Below, piece by piece: positions 1-8,765 of a DNA stretch of 64,000 nucleotides. The position numbers and the translations under genes were made by a program. Source of the stretch: Sphingobacterium sp. UBA7855 (lineage in GTDB: Bacteria; Bacteroidota; Bacteroidia; Sphingobacteriales; Sphingobacteriaceae); contig DLST01000011.1 of the NCBI GenBank assembly GCA_002500745.1, positions 246,836 to 310,835 of the forward strand. The letters are read 5' to 3'. Every line of letters begins with the position of its first letter. The first letter of the stretch is position 1. Below the pieces are notes generated by a model, which worked only from the letters and a program-made list of their open reading frames with translations, made no database searches and was not told the origin of the DNA.

Positions 1-585
1 AATTTAGATATGGGCTATTCGTTTCAATTGAATTGAATTGGCAAAACAAGATATTAATTAATATAAGTGAAATGAACCAAATGATATGATTTATTTACGA
101 AAACGTTTGAATCTATATAAAGAAAGCTTGTTCCATGCAAAAGTAAAAGTGTATAGGCTATATCTTTAGGTTAAAAGATGAAGTGTAAAAAAGCTTCTTA
201 AATCGCACTTTTAGATTGTTCCTTTTGAGAGCTGATAACGAGTTTATTTAAAACGTTGACGTGTTCCTTTTGTGTCAATATGCATAAATGAAGCTGATCA
301 GCAAGCTGCGTTCGATATCGATTTCGTGTGCTGGAGGGCGAATTTGGTGATATGATAATCTTTAATATGCGTAAATGAAAACAATCGGTAAAATATTTGG
401 ATAATACGAAAATTATACACAACTTTAAAGCACAAGCACCTGATCTAAAACAGGCTACAAATTAGTAGAGGAAATTTTTTATTTTAAAACGATGATTTTA
501 TCTTACAATCGATGATGGATAAAATTCTAAATTAGTTTTTTTTGCAGAAAAACTTACTTAATGTACAAAAAGTAGCATACGAAAT
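1..585. other. AT-rich stretch without a recognised gene
   Basis: I see no supportable gene here. One open frame of 74 codons on the minus strand (198-422) has no ribosome binding site, no recognisable family and low-complexity composition, so I leave it out. The 585 bases probably hold the promoter of the gene starting at 586 and may contain debris of an older gene beyond the left edge. Confidence 0.4.
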
Positions 586-1071
586 ATGACAACCAACCTC
601 ATTAAGGTATATACAGTAGTTTCAAAAGAAGTAAGGGAAGATCCAGATTTGTTCACTAATCTCGAAGGTGTCTTCTCAACATATGAAAAAGCACAGGAAT
701 ATATTGATCAGTTTTTTGGTAATGCTAAATATGGTTATCGCTCTATCATTACGACATATTTAGATCCTTTTCAAGAAGAAATCCAAAATAAAAATTCTTA
801 TTATAGCATTTCATCACAATTAATAGGTACGCATCTAGATGTTGAGATTTGTAAAACTTCTTTCGCGGTTGTTCTCTCGGAAGTTGAACGACTGCGCATC
901 GATCCAGCAACCTCAGAAAAACCGCTTGAACTAAACCTGCATTGTTTTGCTGCTTCCGAAGGGAGTGCTATGGAAAAATTCGAAAAATTAGTGCATGACT
1001 ATGCAAAAGAGCACAACCTTCAATTCAGAATTAATCCCTTCCGTGTTGCTGACTCGGAACAATGTTACTAG
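586..1071 (+). CDS. Hypothetical protein, 161 aa
   Basis: I do not recognise this family. The protein is soluble, acidic and lacks a signal peptide or membrane segment. Residues 28-43 resemble the short pattern 'gVFStyEkAqeyI' found in several small proteins of unknown role, where it forms a strand followed by a helix. The C-terminal third (about 115-150) is probably another helix-strand unit. The ATG at 586 is the only sensible start. The gene stands alone, with a decayed regulator gene convergent to it 3 bases downstream. The coding bias looks normal for the window, so I believe it is expressed, but no function can be given. Confidence 0.6.
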   Translation: MTTNLIKVYTVVSKEVREDPDLFTNLEGVFSTYEKAQEYIDQFFGNAKYGYRSIITTYLDPFQEEIQNKNSYYSISSQLIGTHLDVEICKTSFAVVLSEVERLRIDPATSEKPLELNLHCFAASEGSAMEKFEKLVHDYAKEHNLQFRINPFRVADSEQCY

Positions 1072-1074
1072 TCT

Positions 1075-1293
1075 TTAGTTGCCGCTAATTTTAACGGCGC
1101 ATTCAGCGGATTTATTGTTTATCGGATCACTTAGATATTCGGGTGTAAAGCTTAGAAATGATGCAATTGAATGTGGCGGAATACGCTGCAAAATGAGGTG
1201 CGTTTTTGTCCTAAAATAACCCATTATTTCGGCTAATTGGATCGGATCTACATCGATAAGTTTCTTTAAATGTTGCTTGAGATTTACCAACAT
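1075..1293 (-). pseudogene. Crp/Fnr family regulator, internally deleted remnant
   Basis: The 72-residue frame joins two ends of a Crp/Fnr-type regulator of the Bacteroidota kind. The first 27 residues read like the start of the family (a 'LKQHLKKLIDVDP' helix leading into the sensor domain). Residues 36-56 read like its DNA-binding end: 'RIPPHSIASFLSFTPEYLS' matches the usual 'R(V/I)PQ..IASYLGITPEYLSRIRKK'. About 120 residues of the cyclic-nucleotide-binding beta barrel are missing, and the recognition helix tail (normally SRIRKK) is altered to SDPINNK. It is therefore most likely a non-functional deletion product. The family recognition is by eye; the deletion interpretation is inference. 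Confidence 0.55.
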
Positions 1294-1576
1294 TATGTCA
1301 ATTTATTCTTCAAGCAAAACTACTATTCATTAGACTAAAAAAGATATATTCAAATCTATTTCAATGCCATTTAATTTAGAAGTACTCACAACATAAATTG
1401 ATATATTGCGGATAATCACTCAACAGCTGCGAATAATAATTGCCAAGAGATTCGACCGGTTTTACTGCTTATATTTATAAAAGGTATCTCAAAATGGGCA
1501 CAGAACATAAAGAGCCGTTTTGCAGCAGATAGTCTTCGCCTATTTTTAACAGAGTTTATATGCTTATAAAAAAATA

Positions 1577-2071
1577 ATGATCAAAATTCATTTTAACAGA
1601 GGAAAAATTATCATAAGTATGGCGCTTTGTTTTTTCGCTATAGTCGTTACGCTTAATGCATGGTTACATAAAGATTTAATGTTAAAATTGGCTTCGACGG
1701 TGTGGGCACTAGCAGCAGCAAGCGTATTTCACCTCAGAATACAACAAATGAACCGCTATCGAAAAGGGATAGCAGCACTCACGATAGGTCAAGACATGCT
1801 CGTAAACAACAGCGCATTAGTACCCCAACCAATTCCGTGGACGGACATCGATTGTTTTGTAACTGGTTTATATCGAACATCCTCTATATTTATAAAATTA
1901 AAAGAATCTTCCTTGCTACGAAAACAAAAAACAAACCGTGTTATAAATCTCTTAAGCTTTATCGATCGTAATCTTATTACAAAGCCAGCTCATCTATGGA
2001 TCGACATGGATGTGATCAATATCCGGATTGAGGAACTTGTTCCACTGTTAAATCAAAAATTGAAACAGTAA
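1577..2071 (+). CDS. STM3941-like small membrane protein
   Basis: A 164-residue protein with two predicted membrane helices near the N-terminus (about residues 12-28 and 36-54), followed by a soluble domain of about 100 residues that looks like a PH-like beta domain ('ALTIGQDMLVNNSALVPQP' then 'IPWTDIDCF'). This arrangement matches the family annotated as STM3941, whose function is unknown. The soluble part would face the cytoplasm. An overlapping frame (1702-1971) is a shadow. A strong hairpin right after the stop ends the transcript. No neighbouring gene suggests a role. Confidence 0.55.
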   Translation: MIKIHFNRGKIIISMALCFFAIVVTLNAWLHKDLMLKLASTVWALAAASVFHLRIQQMNRYRKGIAALTIGQDMLVNNSALVPQPIPWTDIDCFVTGLYRTSSIFIKLKESSLLRKQKTNRVINLLSFIDRNLITKPAHLWIDMDVINIRIEELVPLLNQKLKQ

Positions 2072-2086
2072 ATAGGAATTGTTCAT

Positions 2087-2127
2087 ATCTTAACAAAGGA
2101 TAATTTCAAGATACCCTTTGTTAAGAT
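2087..2127. terminator. Bidirectional terminator hairpin
   Basis: An inverted repeat of 13 bp (ATCTTAACAAAGG at 2087-2099 against its complement at 2115-2127) lies between two convergent genes, 15 bases after the stop at 2071 and just before the stop at 2133. It can serve both strands. Confidence 0.7.
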
Positions 2128-2132
2128 GCTAT

Positions 2133-3242
2133 TTACTGTATGACATACTGAACTTCGTGAGCTTCTGTGAGCTGAGGAACATCCAAACTACCGAGCATTT
2201 TATCTAAGACTGCATCAGGTAATGGATATTCTCGATCTCTATTCTGTGTTCGCCATACCTGATAGGGTTTTTCGATATACAATAATTTAACATAGGCTTT
2301 GTAGCCAACAAAAAGATCGATCAGCTGCTGACGCATTTGGGAAGTTATATTCGTGGCATTCCAGATAAAATCTTGTCCACAGCGCAAATATTTTTTTGCC
2401 TGTTCTTTTGCTTCTTGTATGACCCATCCATTTCTCCTTTTATCAGTGGGATCAATTCGATATTTGCGTCTGATATCATCCAGGCTAATAACGGGGATAT
2501 CTGCATTCATTTTTTGAATATGATAGTCTTTACCCATCCCTGGCAGCCCTGAAAGAACGATTACTGTAGATTTAAACGTATCAAAAGGAACATAATCGAC
2601 GTAGTTGTCATTTCCATTAAAATAAGTAAATCGAGCATTTTCTGTTAAAAAGGGCCGAGGCCCATTCCAGCAGCCAACCTCCTTGCTATACAGTTCAAAC
2701 ATATCCAACGCATAAAGCAGTGTATCCAGATCGCGACAATATCTACCTTTGGCATCTGCTTCAGCCAACAGTTTGAGCTGACTCATATCTACAGCGAGCG
2801 AAGCCTCCAGGGCGCTTTTCATTGGATCAACTTTTTCCATAAGCCATAATGGCAAACCATGGTAGCGTACCAAAGACACAATTTGCTCCCGTATGACGAA
2901 AGGAGTCTCCACATCACGAAACAAAATCTCCCGCGTGGTTTTCGCCCCTTTTTTAGCGTGATTTGGCGAACTGATACGGCCATCTGATCCGATGATGGTG
3001 GTGGACCTTTTTTCGACATCATGCAATAAGGCCGAAGCCCAGATCAACTCCTGTTTTTGCCGGTTCAGCTTTTGGTATTCAGGTAGCTCTTGAAGCTGCT
3101 GAAGAACCATTTGTGTATGAATTGCTACATTGCCTTCTGCATGATGCAAAGGATCCTGCTGTACCTTTCCCATATCCTTTACCCAAGAGAATGTATTCTC
3201 TAACGTCGACCAGTCCTTATCTACTGCTATCGTCCATTCCAT
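2133..3242 (-). CDS. HD-domain / polynucleotide kinase fusion (RNA repair)
   Basis: A two-domain protein of about 369 residues. The N-terminal half is an HD phosphohydrolase: a His near residue 44, 'LLHDVEK' (H76, D77 in the longer numbering) and 'RYHGLP' near 128-133. The C-terminal half is a P-loop kinase: Walker A 'GLPGMGKD' at about 234-241, 'SLDDIR' at 256-260, and 'NATNIT' at 297-302, a signature of polynucleotide-kinase-like enzymes. Such proteins heal broken RNA ends by removing a terminal phosphate and phosphorylating the 5'-OH. Two in-frame ATGs lie 6 bases apart (3248 and 3242). A good AAAGGAGA sits only 1-2 bases before the first but about 8 bases before the second, so I choose 3242. 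The start overlaps the end of the ligase gene upstream, so the two are translated together. Confidence 0.8.
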   Translation of the reverse strand: MEWTIAVDKDWSTLENTFSWVKDMGKVQQDPLHHAEGNVAIHTQMVLQQLQELPEYQKLNRQKQELIWASALLHDVEKRSTTIIGSDGRISSPNHAKKGAKTTREILFRDVETPFVIREQIVSLVRYHGLPLWLMEKVDPMKSALEASLAVDMSQLKLLAEADAKGRYCRDLDTLLYALDMFELYSKEVGCWNGPRPFLTENARFTYFNGNDNYVDYVPFDTFKSTVIVLSGLPGMGKDYHIQKMNADIPVISLDDIRRKYRIDPTDKRRNGWVIQEAKEQAKKYLRCGQDFIWNATNITSQMRQQLIDLFVGYKAYVKLLYIEKPYQVWRTQNRDREYPLPDAVLDKMLGSLDVPQLTEAHEVQYVIQ

Positions 3243-3939
3243 TATCATCTCTCCTTTCCCAAATCATTTTTGTTCTGCGCCATGATTTTGTCCAATGCTC
3301 ATCAGTCTGCACATGTCCTTTTCTCACATATTTAAAGACGTTGTGCTGAAATTTCCCAACAGGATATGCGTCGACATTCCTACATACCACCCCTTCCATC
3401 GTACACATATGTCCCGTTTTAGCATCAACAGATCCGAACACCGAGGGCTGTATGGCCAAGTTTTCGACTGAACGTTGAAGTTGCTGTTCTGACAGATCCT
3501 TTACATTTTCGAGTTTTAAAACAGGTACCATGGGCAAATCAAATAAACTAGCGTAAAATGTAACTTCTTCCCAAGAAAGCCATCGATCTTTAATTCGAGC
3601 AGCGAAAATATAGTAATAGTGCTCTAGTTTCCGATATTCGATTGAATGTACAGCATAAAGATTTTCACCAAAAAACTCCAAATCATCCAGATCATTTTTT
3701 AATCTGGCCCAATGTTCCCTTAGCTGAGCCGTCCATGGCGAAGTAGTTGGGGCTGCATGAGATCGCGCAAATACCCCCCTTTGTGAAAGACAGTTGTTTT
3801 CACCATCTAATTTTTCTGTATATAACAGTTGATGGAAGGATTGTATATCCGTCCAATAATGCTGATTAAAACGATCGTCGCTGCTTGTTCCCGGAGAAAA
3901 GGGAAAATGGTAGGTACGACCATATTTTGTTGAATCCAT
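3217..3939 (-). CDS. RNA ligase of the Rnl2-like nucleotidyltransferase superfamily
   Basis: A 240-residue ligase carrying the superfamily motifs in order: motif I 'EKLDGENN' with the nucleophilic Lys43, motif III 'FFGENLYA' (89-96), motif IIIa 'YYYIFA' (109-113), motif IV 'MEGVVCR' (181-187) and motif V 'VFKYVRKG' with Lys203 and Lys207. All catalytic residues appear present. It would seal a 5'-phosphate to a 3'-OH end of RNA through Lys-AMP and RNA-adenylate intermediates. It is the first gene of a two-gene operon; its last 26 bases overlap the start of the HD/kinase gene (3242), which would supply the matching ends. There is no tailored C-terminal domain, so substrate choice may come from the partner. 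Confidence 0.8.
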   Translation of the reverse strand: MDSTKYGRTYHFPFSPGTSSDDRFNQHYWTDIQSFHQLLYTEKLDGENNCLSQRGVFARSHAAPTTSPWTAQLREHWARLKNDLDDLEFFGENLYAVHSIEYRKLEHYYYIFAARIKDRWLSWEEVTFYASLFDLPMVPVLKLENVKDLSEQQLQRSVENLAIQPSVFGSVDAKTGHMCTMEGVVCRNVDAYPVGKFQHNVFKYVRKGHVQTDEHWTKSWRRTKMIWERRDDNGMDDSSR

Positions 3940-4268
3940 TTTTAAAATTTAAGTCCATACTAAAAAATTGAAGACATAGGTATAGGGTAGTCAAATCGGA
4001 TAAATCCTATTGATTACTTCCACCCTAAATATCGACAATGCATTACATGGCTTTACGTTTTAAAAATTGATAACATAAATGATCTACAGCTGCAAAATTA
4101 TAAAATTTATTTTAAAAATATATGCGCAATGCTATCGATTCTAGAAATAAGCGTGTATATGCATACCAAAGAGAAATGTTATTCACCTGAAATTTATGAA
4201 AATTATTACATTTGCCACCAATTACATCACTCGCAATTTCGTTTAAACTGAATTGAGGACTTAATCAA
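3940..4268. promoter_or_regulatory. Divergent intergenic region with a Bacteroidota-type -7 element
   Basis: This 329-base AT-rich gap separates the RNA ligase gene (leftward) from an acetyltransferase gene (rightward). TACATTTG at 4207-4214 matches the TAnnTTTG -7 element and lies 54 bases before the ATG at 4269. I do not see a matching -33 TTTG at the right distance. Nothing else stands out. Confidence 0.35.
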
Positions 4269-4802
4269 ATGAAAGATTTCCCACAACTAGAAACAGAACG
4301 ACTTATTCTCAATGCAATTACTGCTTCTGATATTCCGCAGATTGTCGACTATCTTCAAGATAAAGTATATTCGGACTTTACATCAACTATTCCTTATCCA
4401 TACCGAAAAGAAGATGCTGAATATTGGCTTAAATTAGCAGAAGAAGCATATATCACTCGTAAAGGTTTTACATTTGCTATCAGAAATAAAGACAAAAAAC
4501 TGATTGGCGCGATCGGATTACACGATGAAGGCTCGGATAAGGCTGAACTGGGATACTGGATTGCTATTCCTTATTGGAATAAGGGTTATGTCACGGAAGC
4601 AGCAAAAGCAATCATTGACTTTGGATTTAATGAACTGCATTTTAACAAGATTTTTGCGACCTACTTTCCACATAACCCCGCTTCGGGAAAGGTCATGGAA
4701 AAAATAGGCATGGAAAAAGAAGCGCTATTGAAACAGCATCTAAAAAAAGATGGAAAATATTATGATATTCCATTATACTCTATTTTCAATACCGAAAAAT
4801 AA
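4269..4802 (+). CDS. GNAT N-acetyltransferase, RimJ/RimL type
   Basis: A 177-residue acetyltransferase of the RimJ/RimL branch. It begins with the typical 'LETERLILNAITASDIPQI' (7-25), has the beta-4/CoA-binding segment 'GYWIAIPYWNKGYVTEA' (96-112) and the late 'NELHFNKIFATYFPHNPASGKVMEKIGM' region (122-149), in which the Asn and Lys around 'NPASGKVMEK' are family hallmarks. It transfers acetyl from acetyl-CoA to an amine, but the acceptor cannot be told from sequence. It is monocistronic. Length and motifs are normal for the family. Confidence 0.85.
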   Translation: MKDFPQLETERLILNAITASDIPQIVDYLQDKVYSDFTSTIPYPYRKEDAEYWLKLAEEAYITRKGFTFAIRNKDKKLIGAIGLHDEGSDKAELGYWIAIPYWNKGYVTEAAKAIIDFGFNELHFNKIFATYFPHNPASGKVMEKIGMEKEALLKQHLKKDGKYYDIPLYSIFNTEK

Positions 4803-5049
4803 AACAAGTATACGTGAATAAAAAAATCAAGTTTCGCTCGGATTATATTTGATCAATCTGAATCACTATGACATGCCAGTTTTTTCCGTCAATCTGGAAA
4901 AAGATGGATTCCCAGGGGAAGGATGCTTAATAGGCCAAGTTACATACATACACCTCCGCATAGGGGTAATTCTATGCTATCCATCAGGCAGGAATTAAGA
5001 CAAACTCGGTACAAAAACAGTAATTCGCTATTTACTTTTTACGCGCTAC

Positions 5050-5397
5050 CTACGCTATTAATTCTGGTAATTCTGGTTCTTCGTAAAAGGATTCGTTCCA
5101 TTTAGCCAATTGGCACATAATAGGAATTAAGGCTTTACCTTTCTCAGTTAAAGAATATTCGACGCGTGGTGGCAGTTCCTTATATTCTTCTCTAAGAATA
5201 ACACCATCCTCTTCCAATTCTTTTAATGAGCTGGTCAGAACCTTGCGGGAAATGTTTTCTATCAACGCATCGAGCTGACCAAATCGGGCTTTCCGATCAC
5301 GCAGTGTATAAATAATGACAGGTTTCCACCTCGTACCTAAAATTGCCATCGAGCGCTGCATCGCACAGGAACAGCTTTTAAATTCAGTCCTTTTCAT
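5050..5397 (-). CDS. HxlR family transcriptional regulator
   Basis: A 115-residue winged-helix regulator. It has the N-terminal Cys pattern 'SCSCAMQRSMAILGTRWKPVIIYTL' typical of HxlR proteins, the recognition region 'FGQLDALIENISRKVLTSSLKELEEDGVI' (36-64) and the wing 'PPRVEYSLTEKGKALIPI' (75-92). The two Cys near the N-terminus (positions 9 and 11) may sense redox or electrophile stress, as in related regulators. It is divergent from the adjacent old yellow enzyme gene, separated by 110 bases that carry a palindrome over its own promoter, so it probably regulates that gene and itself. Confidence 0.9.
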   Translation of the reverse strand: MKRTEFKSCSCAMQRSMAILGTRWKPVIIYTLRDRKARFGQLDALIENISRKVLTSSLKELEEDGVILREEYKELPPRVEYSLTEKGKALIPIMCQLAKWNESFYEEPELPELIA

Positions 5398-5413
5398 TTG
5401 ATGTTTTGAGAAT

Positions 5414-5453
5414 AGTTACACAAAGGTAACTAGTTTATACTAATAATAGTTAC
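5414..5453. promoter_or_regulatory. Palindromic operator over the HxlR promoter
   Basis: AGTTAC-N6-GTAACT (5414-5431) is a perfect 6+6 palindrome. On the minus strand it overlaps TACCTTTG (5421-5428), a perfect Bacteroidota -7 element, 24 bases before the regulator's ATG. A further AGTTAC half site lies at 5448-5453. For the rightward gene, TATCTTTG at 5473-5480 is a second -7 element. Binding of the regulator here would shut off its own transcription. Confidence 0.6.
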
Positions 5454-5507
5454 AAATATACACTATTTAAAATATCTTTGTGGAGATTTACAATTTAAAC
5501 AAGAAAA

Positions 5508-6572
5508 ATGAGCATACAAACACTTTTTAATCCCTTTGAATATAAGAATTTAAAATTGAAAAACCGCTTTGTCATGGCACCAATGACGAGAGCATTCTCT
5601 TTGGACGGAATTCCCGATAGCGCCGTAGCTGGTTATTATGAGCGGCGTGCTGCTGGTGATGTCGGCTTAATCTTAACAGAGGGTACAGTAATTGAAAGAC
5701 CTTCTTCAAAAAATTTAAAAGACATTCCCAATTTTTATGGTGATCAAGCTTTAAATGGCTGGAAGAATATTGTTGATGCTGTGCATAGCAAAGGCGGAAA
5801 AATAGCCCCTCAAATATGGCATGTCGGTTATACCCCAATGCAATGGACGCCGCCGGCAGCATTTGAGAGTCCGGATACGATGACATTGGCTGACATAGAA
5901 GCCACCATACAGGCATACGCTGCCGCAGCCAAGTCTGCGAAAGATCTCGGCTTTGATGCTTTTGAAATCCATGGTGCCCACGGTTATTTGATCGATCAGT
6001 TTTTTTGGGAAGGAATGAATCATCGAACTGACGAATTTGGAGGCAAAACGATTAAGGAGCGTTCTAAATTTGCTGTGGAAGTTGTTAAAGCCATGCGAAA
6101 AGCTGTAGGACCGGATTTTGTGATTATCCTGAGATTATCACAATGGAAACAACAGGACTATACTGCCAAGCTTGCTCCTACCCCTGCAGCAATGGAAGAT
6201 TGGATCCTACCATTGACGGATGCCGGTGTCGACATTTTCCATGGAAGCCAACGCCGTTATTGGGAAGCAGAATTTGAAGGCAGTGATTTGAATTTCGCCG
6301 GCTGGCTTAAAAAGATCTCCGGACAACCCACAATCACAGTTGGATCTGTAGGCCTTGATAAAGACTTTGGCGACGTATTTACAGACTCCGAATTCGAATC
6401 TTCACCTGCGTCGCTAGACGAATTGGTCCGTCGGTATGACCGTGGCGACTTTGACCTTGTCGCCGTGGGAAGGGCTCTCTTACAAGATCCAAATTGGGTA
6501 AAGAAAGTACAGGCCGAAAAATACAACGAACTGTCCACTTTTGAAGCGAAAAGTTTAGCGAGCCTGTCGTAA
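5508..6572 (+). CDS. NADH:flavin oxidoreductase, old yellow enzyme family
   Basis: A 354-residue FMN-dependent TIM barrel of the old yellow enzyme type. Visible landmarks are 'KNRFVMAPMTRAFS' (18-32, FMN binding), 'GGKIAPQIWHVG' (95-106), the substrate-binding pair in 'EIHGAHGYLIDQFFW' (near 153-167) and the phosphate-binding 'DLVAVGRALLQDPNWVKK' near the C-terminus. It reduces electron-poor C=C bonds of enals, enones or quinone-like compounds with NAD(P)H. Divergence from an HxlR regulator fits inducible defence against reactive electrophiles. A terminator hairpin follows at 6625. Confidence 0.88.
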   Translation: MSIQTLFNPFEYKNLKLKNRFVMAPMTRAFSLDGIPDSAVAGYYERRAAGDVGLILTEGTVIERPSSKNLKDIPNFYGDQALNGWKNIVDAVHSKGGKIAPQIWHVGYTPMQWTPPAAFESPDTMTLADIEATIQAYAAAAKSAKDLGFDAFEIHGAHGYLIDQFFWEGMNHRTDEFGGKTIKERSKFAVEVVKAMRKAVGPDFVIILRLSQWKQQDYTAKLAPTPAAMEDWILPLTDAGVDIFHGSQRRYWEAEFEGSDLNFAGWLKKISGQPTITVGSVGLDKDFGDVFTDSEFESSPASLDELVRRYDRGDFDLVAVGRALLQDPNWVKKVQAEKYNELSTFEAKSLASLS

Positions 6573-6624
6573 AATAGGAGCAATAACCGCTGCACTAAAA
6601 TTATGTTACTCCGTTATATAAAAC

Positions 6625-6670
6625 AGGGGCGAAAATTGATTTTTAATCATTATTTTGCCCCTATTTATTT
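6625..6670 (+). terminator. Intrinsic terminator after the old yellow enzyme gene
   Basis: AGGGGCGAAAAT (6625-6636) pairs with ATTTTGCCCCT (6652-6662), followed by TATTTATTT. It lies about 55 bases past the stop at 6572. Confidence 0.65.
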
Positions 6671-6722
6671 AAAGTGATCATCCAGCAGCTGTCTCCATAA
6701 ATGTATCCAAACACTTGATTCA

Positions 6723-6914
6723 ATGAAAACAACTGATACCAAAATATATATCATAAGCGGATTAGGTGTAGACCAACGGGTATTTAGCAAGATAAACTTT
6801 GGTTCGCTTGACATCGAATATCTAGATTGGATTACGCCAAGCCCCCATGAATCACTGACCATTTATGCAAAAAGATTATCGTCAAAAATCACCGTAAGAC
6901 TATCAAGAATGTAA
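6723..6914 (+). pseudogene. Alpha/beta hydrolase, truncated remnant
   Basis: The frame of 63 codons starts like a small alpha/beta hydrolase ('KIYIISGLGVDQRVF' followed by 'LDIEYLDWITPSPHESL', then 'YAKRLSSKI'), but stops before the nucleophile elbow Gly-x-Ser-x-Gly and everything after it. The following 355 bases (6915-7269) contain no continuation that I could recognise beyond scattered codons and several stops, so the rest has been deleted or scrambled. I call it a broken gene. The family assignment rests on the N-terminal strand-loop pattern only. Confidence 0.5.
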
Positions 6915-7269
6915 AGTCCAACTTTATACGGTCACGCATGCCAAGGAAATTGAAAAGCTTTTATGGGGAATGCTATTGTAGATCTCTACTTAGTGGTTAT
7001 TTATTGAGATCACCTTATCTAAAAATTTGGGCATCTAAAATTCAAGTGGATTCAAATCGGAATCATTCATTCCATATACGGATAGCTATAAAGAAATATA
7101 CTTGAAAGCAAGACAGTACAGCTATAAAAACTTGATAAAGCTTTTCCTTATTAAAACAATACTAGCCGAAAGACAGTTATTTTATAAAGGCATCGACCCG
7201 CTATGAAGCTTATAACATACCGCTTTGTAACGCTAAGGGAATAAAATCAGGTTAAATTAACACAATAAC

Positions 7270-8403
7270 ATGCGAAAAAGGCTCTTATTTAGTTTTCTAT
7301 TCTTTCACATCTTTTTTCTCAACATAATGGCCCAAGTCAATAATTCAACAAGCCCACAACTAGAGGTAGCAGTAGATCTAGGTCCCTTCCGTCCCATTGG
7401 CGTGAGTGTTACATCCAGCAACCGTCTATTTGTTTCCTTCCCTAAACAAACTAAGAATTTTCAGTATGCACTGACTGAAATCATCGACGGAAAACCTGTC
7501 CCTTATCCGGATATTGAGTGGAATAAAACAGGAATAGAGAATTCCCACTTTGTTAATGTACAGGATATATTTGTCGATGCCCAGGACAATCTTTGGGTAT
7601 TAGATTCCAAACCATCATCTGCCGGATCAATTTTTGGCGATGATGAAAAACCAAGCCAAGGGCAGTTCAAATTGTTGAAAATCGACACAAAGAAGGATCA
7701 AATTGAACGTATTTACAGTTTCGATGACCTTGATAAAACCAAATCGGGTCTAAATGATATGCGCATTGACGGAAAGAAAAATTTAGCCTACCTCTCTGAT
7801 CCAGGCCAAGCCGCCATCATTGTTCTAGATCTTAAAACCGGAAAGAGCCGAAAAGCATTAGCTGGAAGCCGATTTACACTGGCTGATCCTGAAGTGATAT
7901 TAAGCTACGACGGTAAAGATATGCGCAATGAAAACGGAAAACCTTTTTCTTCTAATGTGAATGGCATTGCATTGAGTCACGACTTTAGATATTTATACTT
8001 CAAACCGATCAATCAAACTCATTTATACTGTATCGCAACGGAATTTTTGGCCGATTCTACGTTAACGAAACAAGATCTGGAGGCGAAAGTTGAAGACAAA
8101 GGACAAGTAGGTATCACACATGGCTTACTATCAGATATGAACGGAAATATTTACCTAACTTCATCCATCGATTATAGCATAAAATATTTAAGTCCTGATG
8201 GAAAATTGCATAACTTAGTCCAGGACCGACGCATATTATGGCCTGATTCTATGGGGATCGGCGAAGATGGATATCTTTATTTTTCTTGCGCACAGCTTTT
8301 TAAAGATCCACAATGGAATAAGGGAATCGACGAGGTGGAATTGCCTTATTATATTTTTAAAATAAAACTACCTAACTCAAAAAATGAGTTTAATAACAGA
8401 TAA
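7270..8403 (+). CDS. Secreted major royal jelly / L-dopachrome tautomerase-related protein
   Basis: A 377-residue secreted protein. Residues 1-21 form a signal peptide ('LLFSFLFFHIFFLNIMAQ'). The rest is a six-bladed propeller of the royal-jelly/yellow family. 'LGPFRPIGVSVTSSNRLFVSFP' opens the fold. The landmarks 'VDAQDNLWVLDS', 'LNDMRIDGKKNLAYLSDPG', 'SNVNGIALSHDFRYLYFKP', 'GITHGLLSDMNGNIYLTS' and 'ILWPDSMGIGEDGYLYFSC' are all in place. Bacterial members are poorly understood; they may be lactonase-like or ligand-binding proteins in the periplasm. The gene is alone on its strand. Confidence 0.8.
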   Translation: MRKRLLFSFLFFHIFFLNIMAQVNNSTSPQLEVAVDLGPFRPIGVSVTSSNRLFVSFPKQTKNFQYALTEIIDGKPVPYPDIEWNKTGIENSHFVNVQDIFVDAQDNLWVLDSKPSSAGSIFGDDEKPSQGQFKLLKIDTKKDQIERIYSFDDLDKTKSGLNDMRIDGKKNLAYLSDPGQAAIIVLDLKTGKSRKALAGSRFTLADPEVILSYDGKDMRNENGKPFSSNVNGIALSHDFRYLYFKPINQTHLYCIATEFLADSTLTKQDLEAKVEDKGQVGITHGLLSDMNGNIYLTSSIDYSIKYLSPDGKLHNLVQDRRILWPDSMGIGEDGYLYFSCAQLFKDPQWNKGIDEVELPYYIFKIKLPNSKNEFNNR

Positions 8404-8765
8404 AACAATTAAATACAACACGTTATAGAGTACTGCTGTTTACAGAACTGATATGCCATGCACCGTTAAATATAACGGTGCACGTGTTGCAGCTATCCAT
8501 ATTCTTACGAACTCTTCTCCCCATGAAGTTCAACGCCTCAAGCCCCATTATTGGTCATCAAAACGCTAGAATAGGCAAAAGCTACATCCCCAAAATTCAA
8601 CCAACTGCTAACAATAAAAATAACATGTAGCGAAAAACCGCTCAAAGGATATGTTCCGCCTAACAGAATCAACGAGCGCCTACTAAAAGAATAAAATTTT
8701 TAGTAATAATTTTTAAATACTAACATTATTAGTATATTTGATTATCAGTTTTAGACGACACTTTT
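8404..8765. other. Intergenic region with a nested inverted repeat and a -7 element
   Basis: After the stop at 8403 there is a strong inverted repeat, TGCACCGTTA at 8456-8465 against TAACGGTGCA at 8472-8481, with outer arms CAACACG (about 8416) and CGTGTTG (to 8488). There is no T-run, so it is a stem-loop rather than a classical terminator. TATATTTG at 8733-8740 is a likely -7 element for the gene at 8766. No gene was recognised in between. Confidence 0.4.

Noticed and set aside
198..422. Open frame of 74 codons on the minus strand
   Set aside because: No start signal, no recognisable family and composition like non-coding DNA.
4923..5105. Plus-strand frame opposite the HxlR gene
   Set aside because: Shadow of the regulator's coding strand with no features of a protein.
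8456..8481. Strong hairpin as a terminator of the royal-jelly-like gene
   Set aside because: There is no T-run on either side, so I list it only as a stem-loop.
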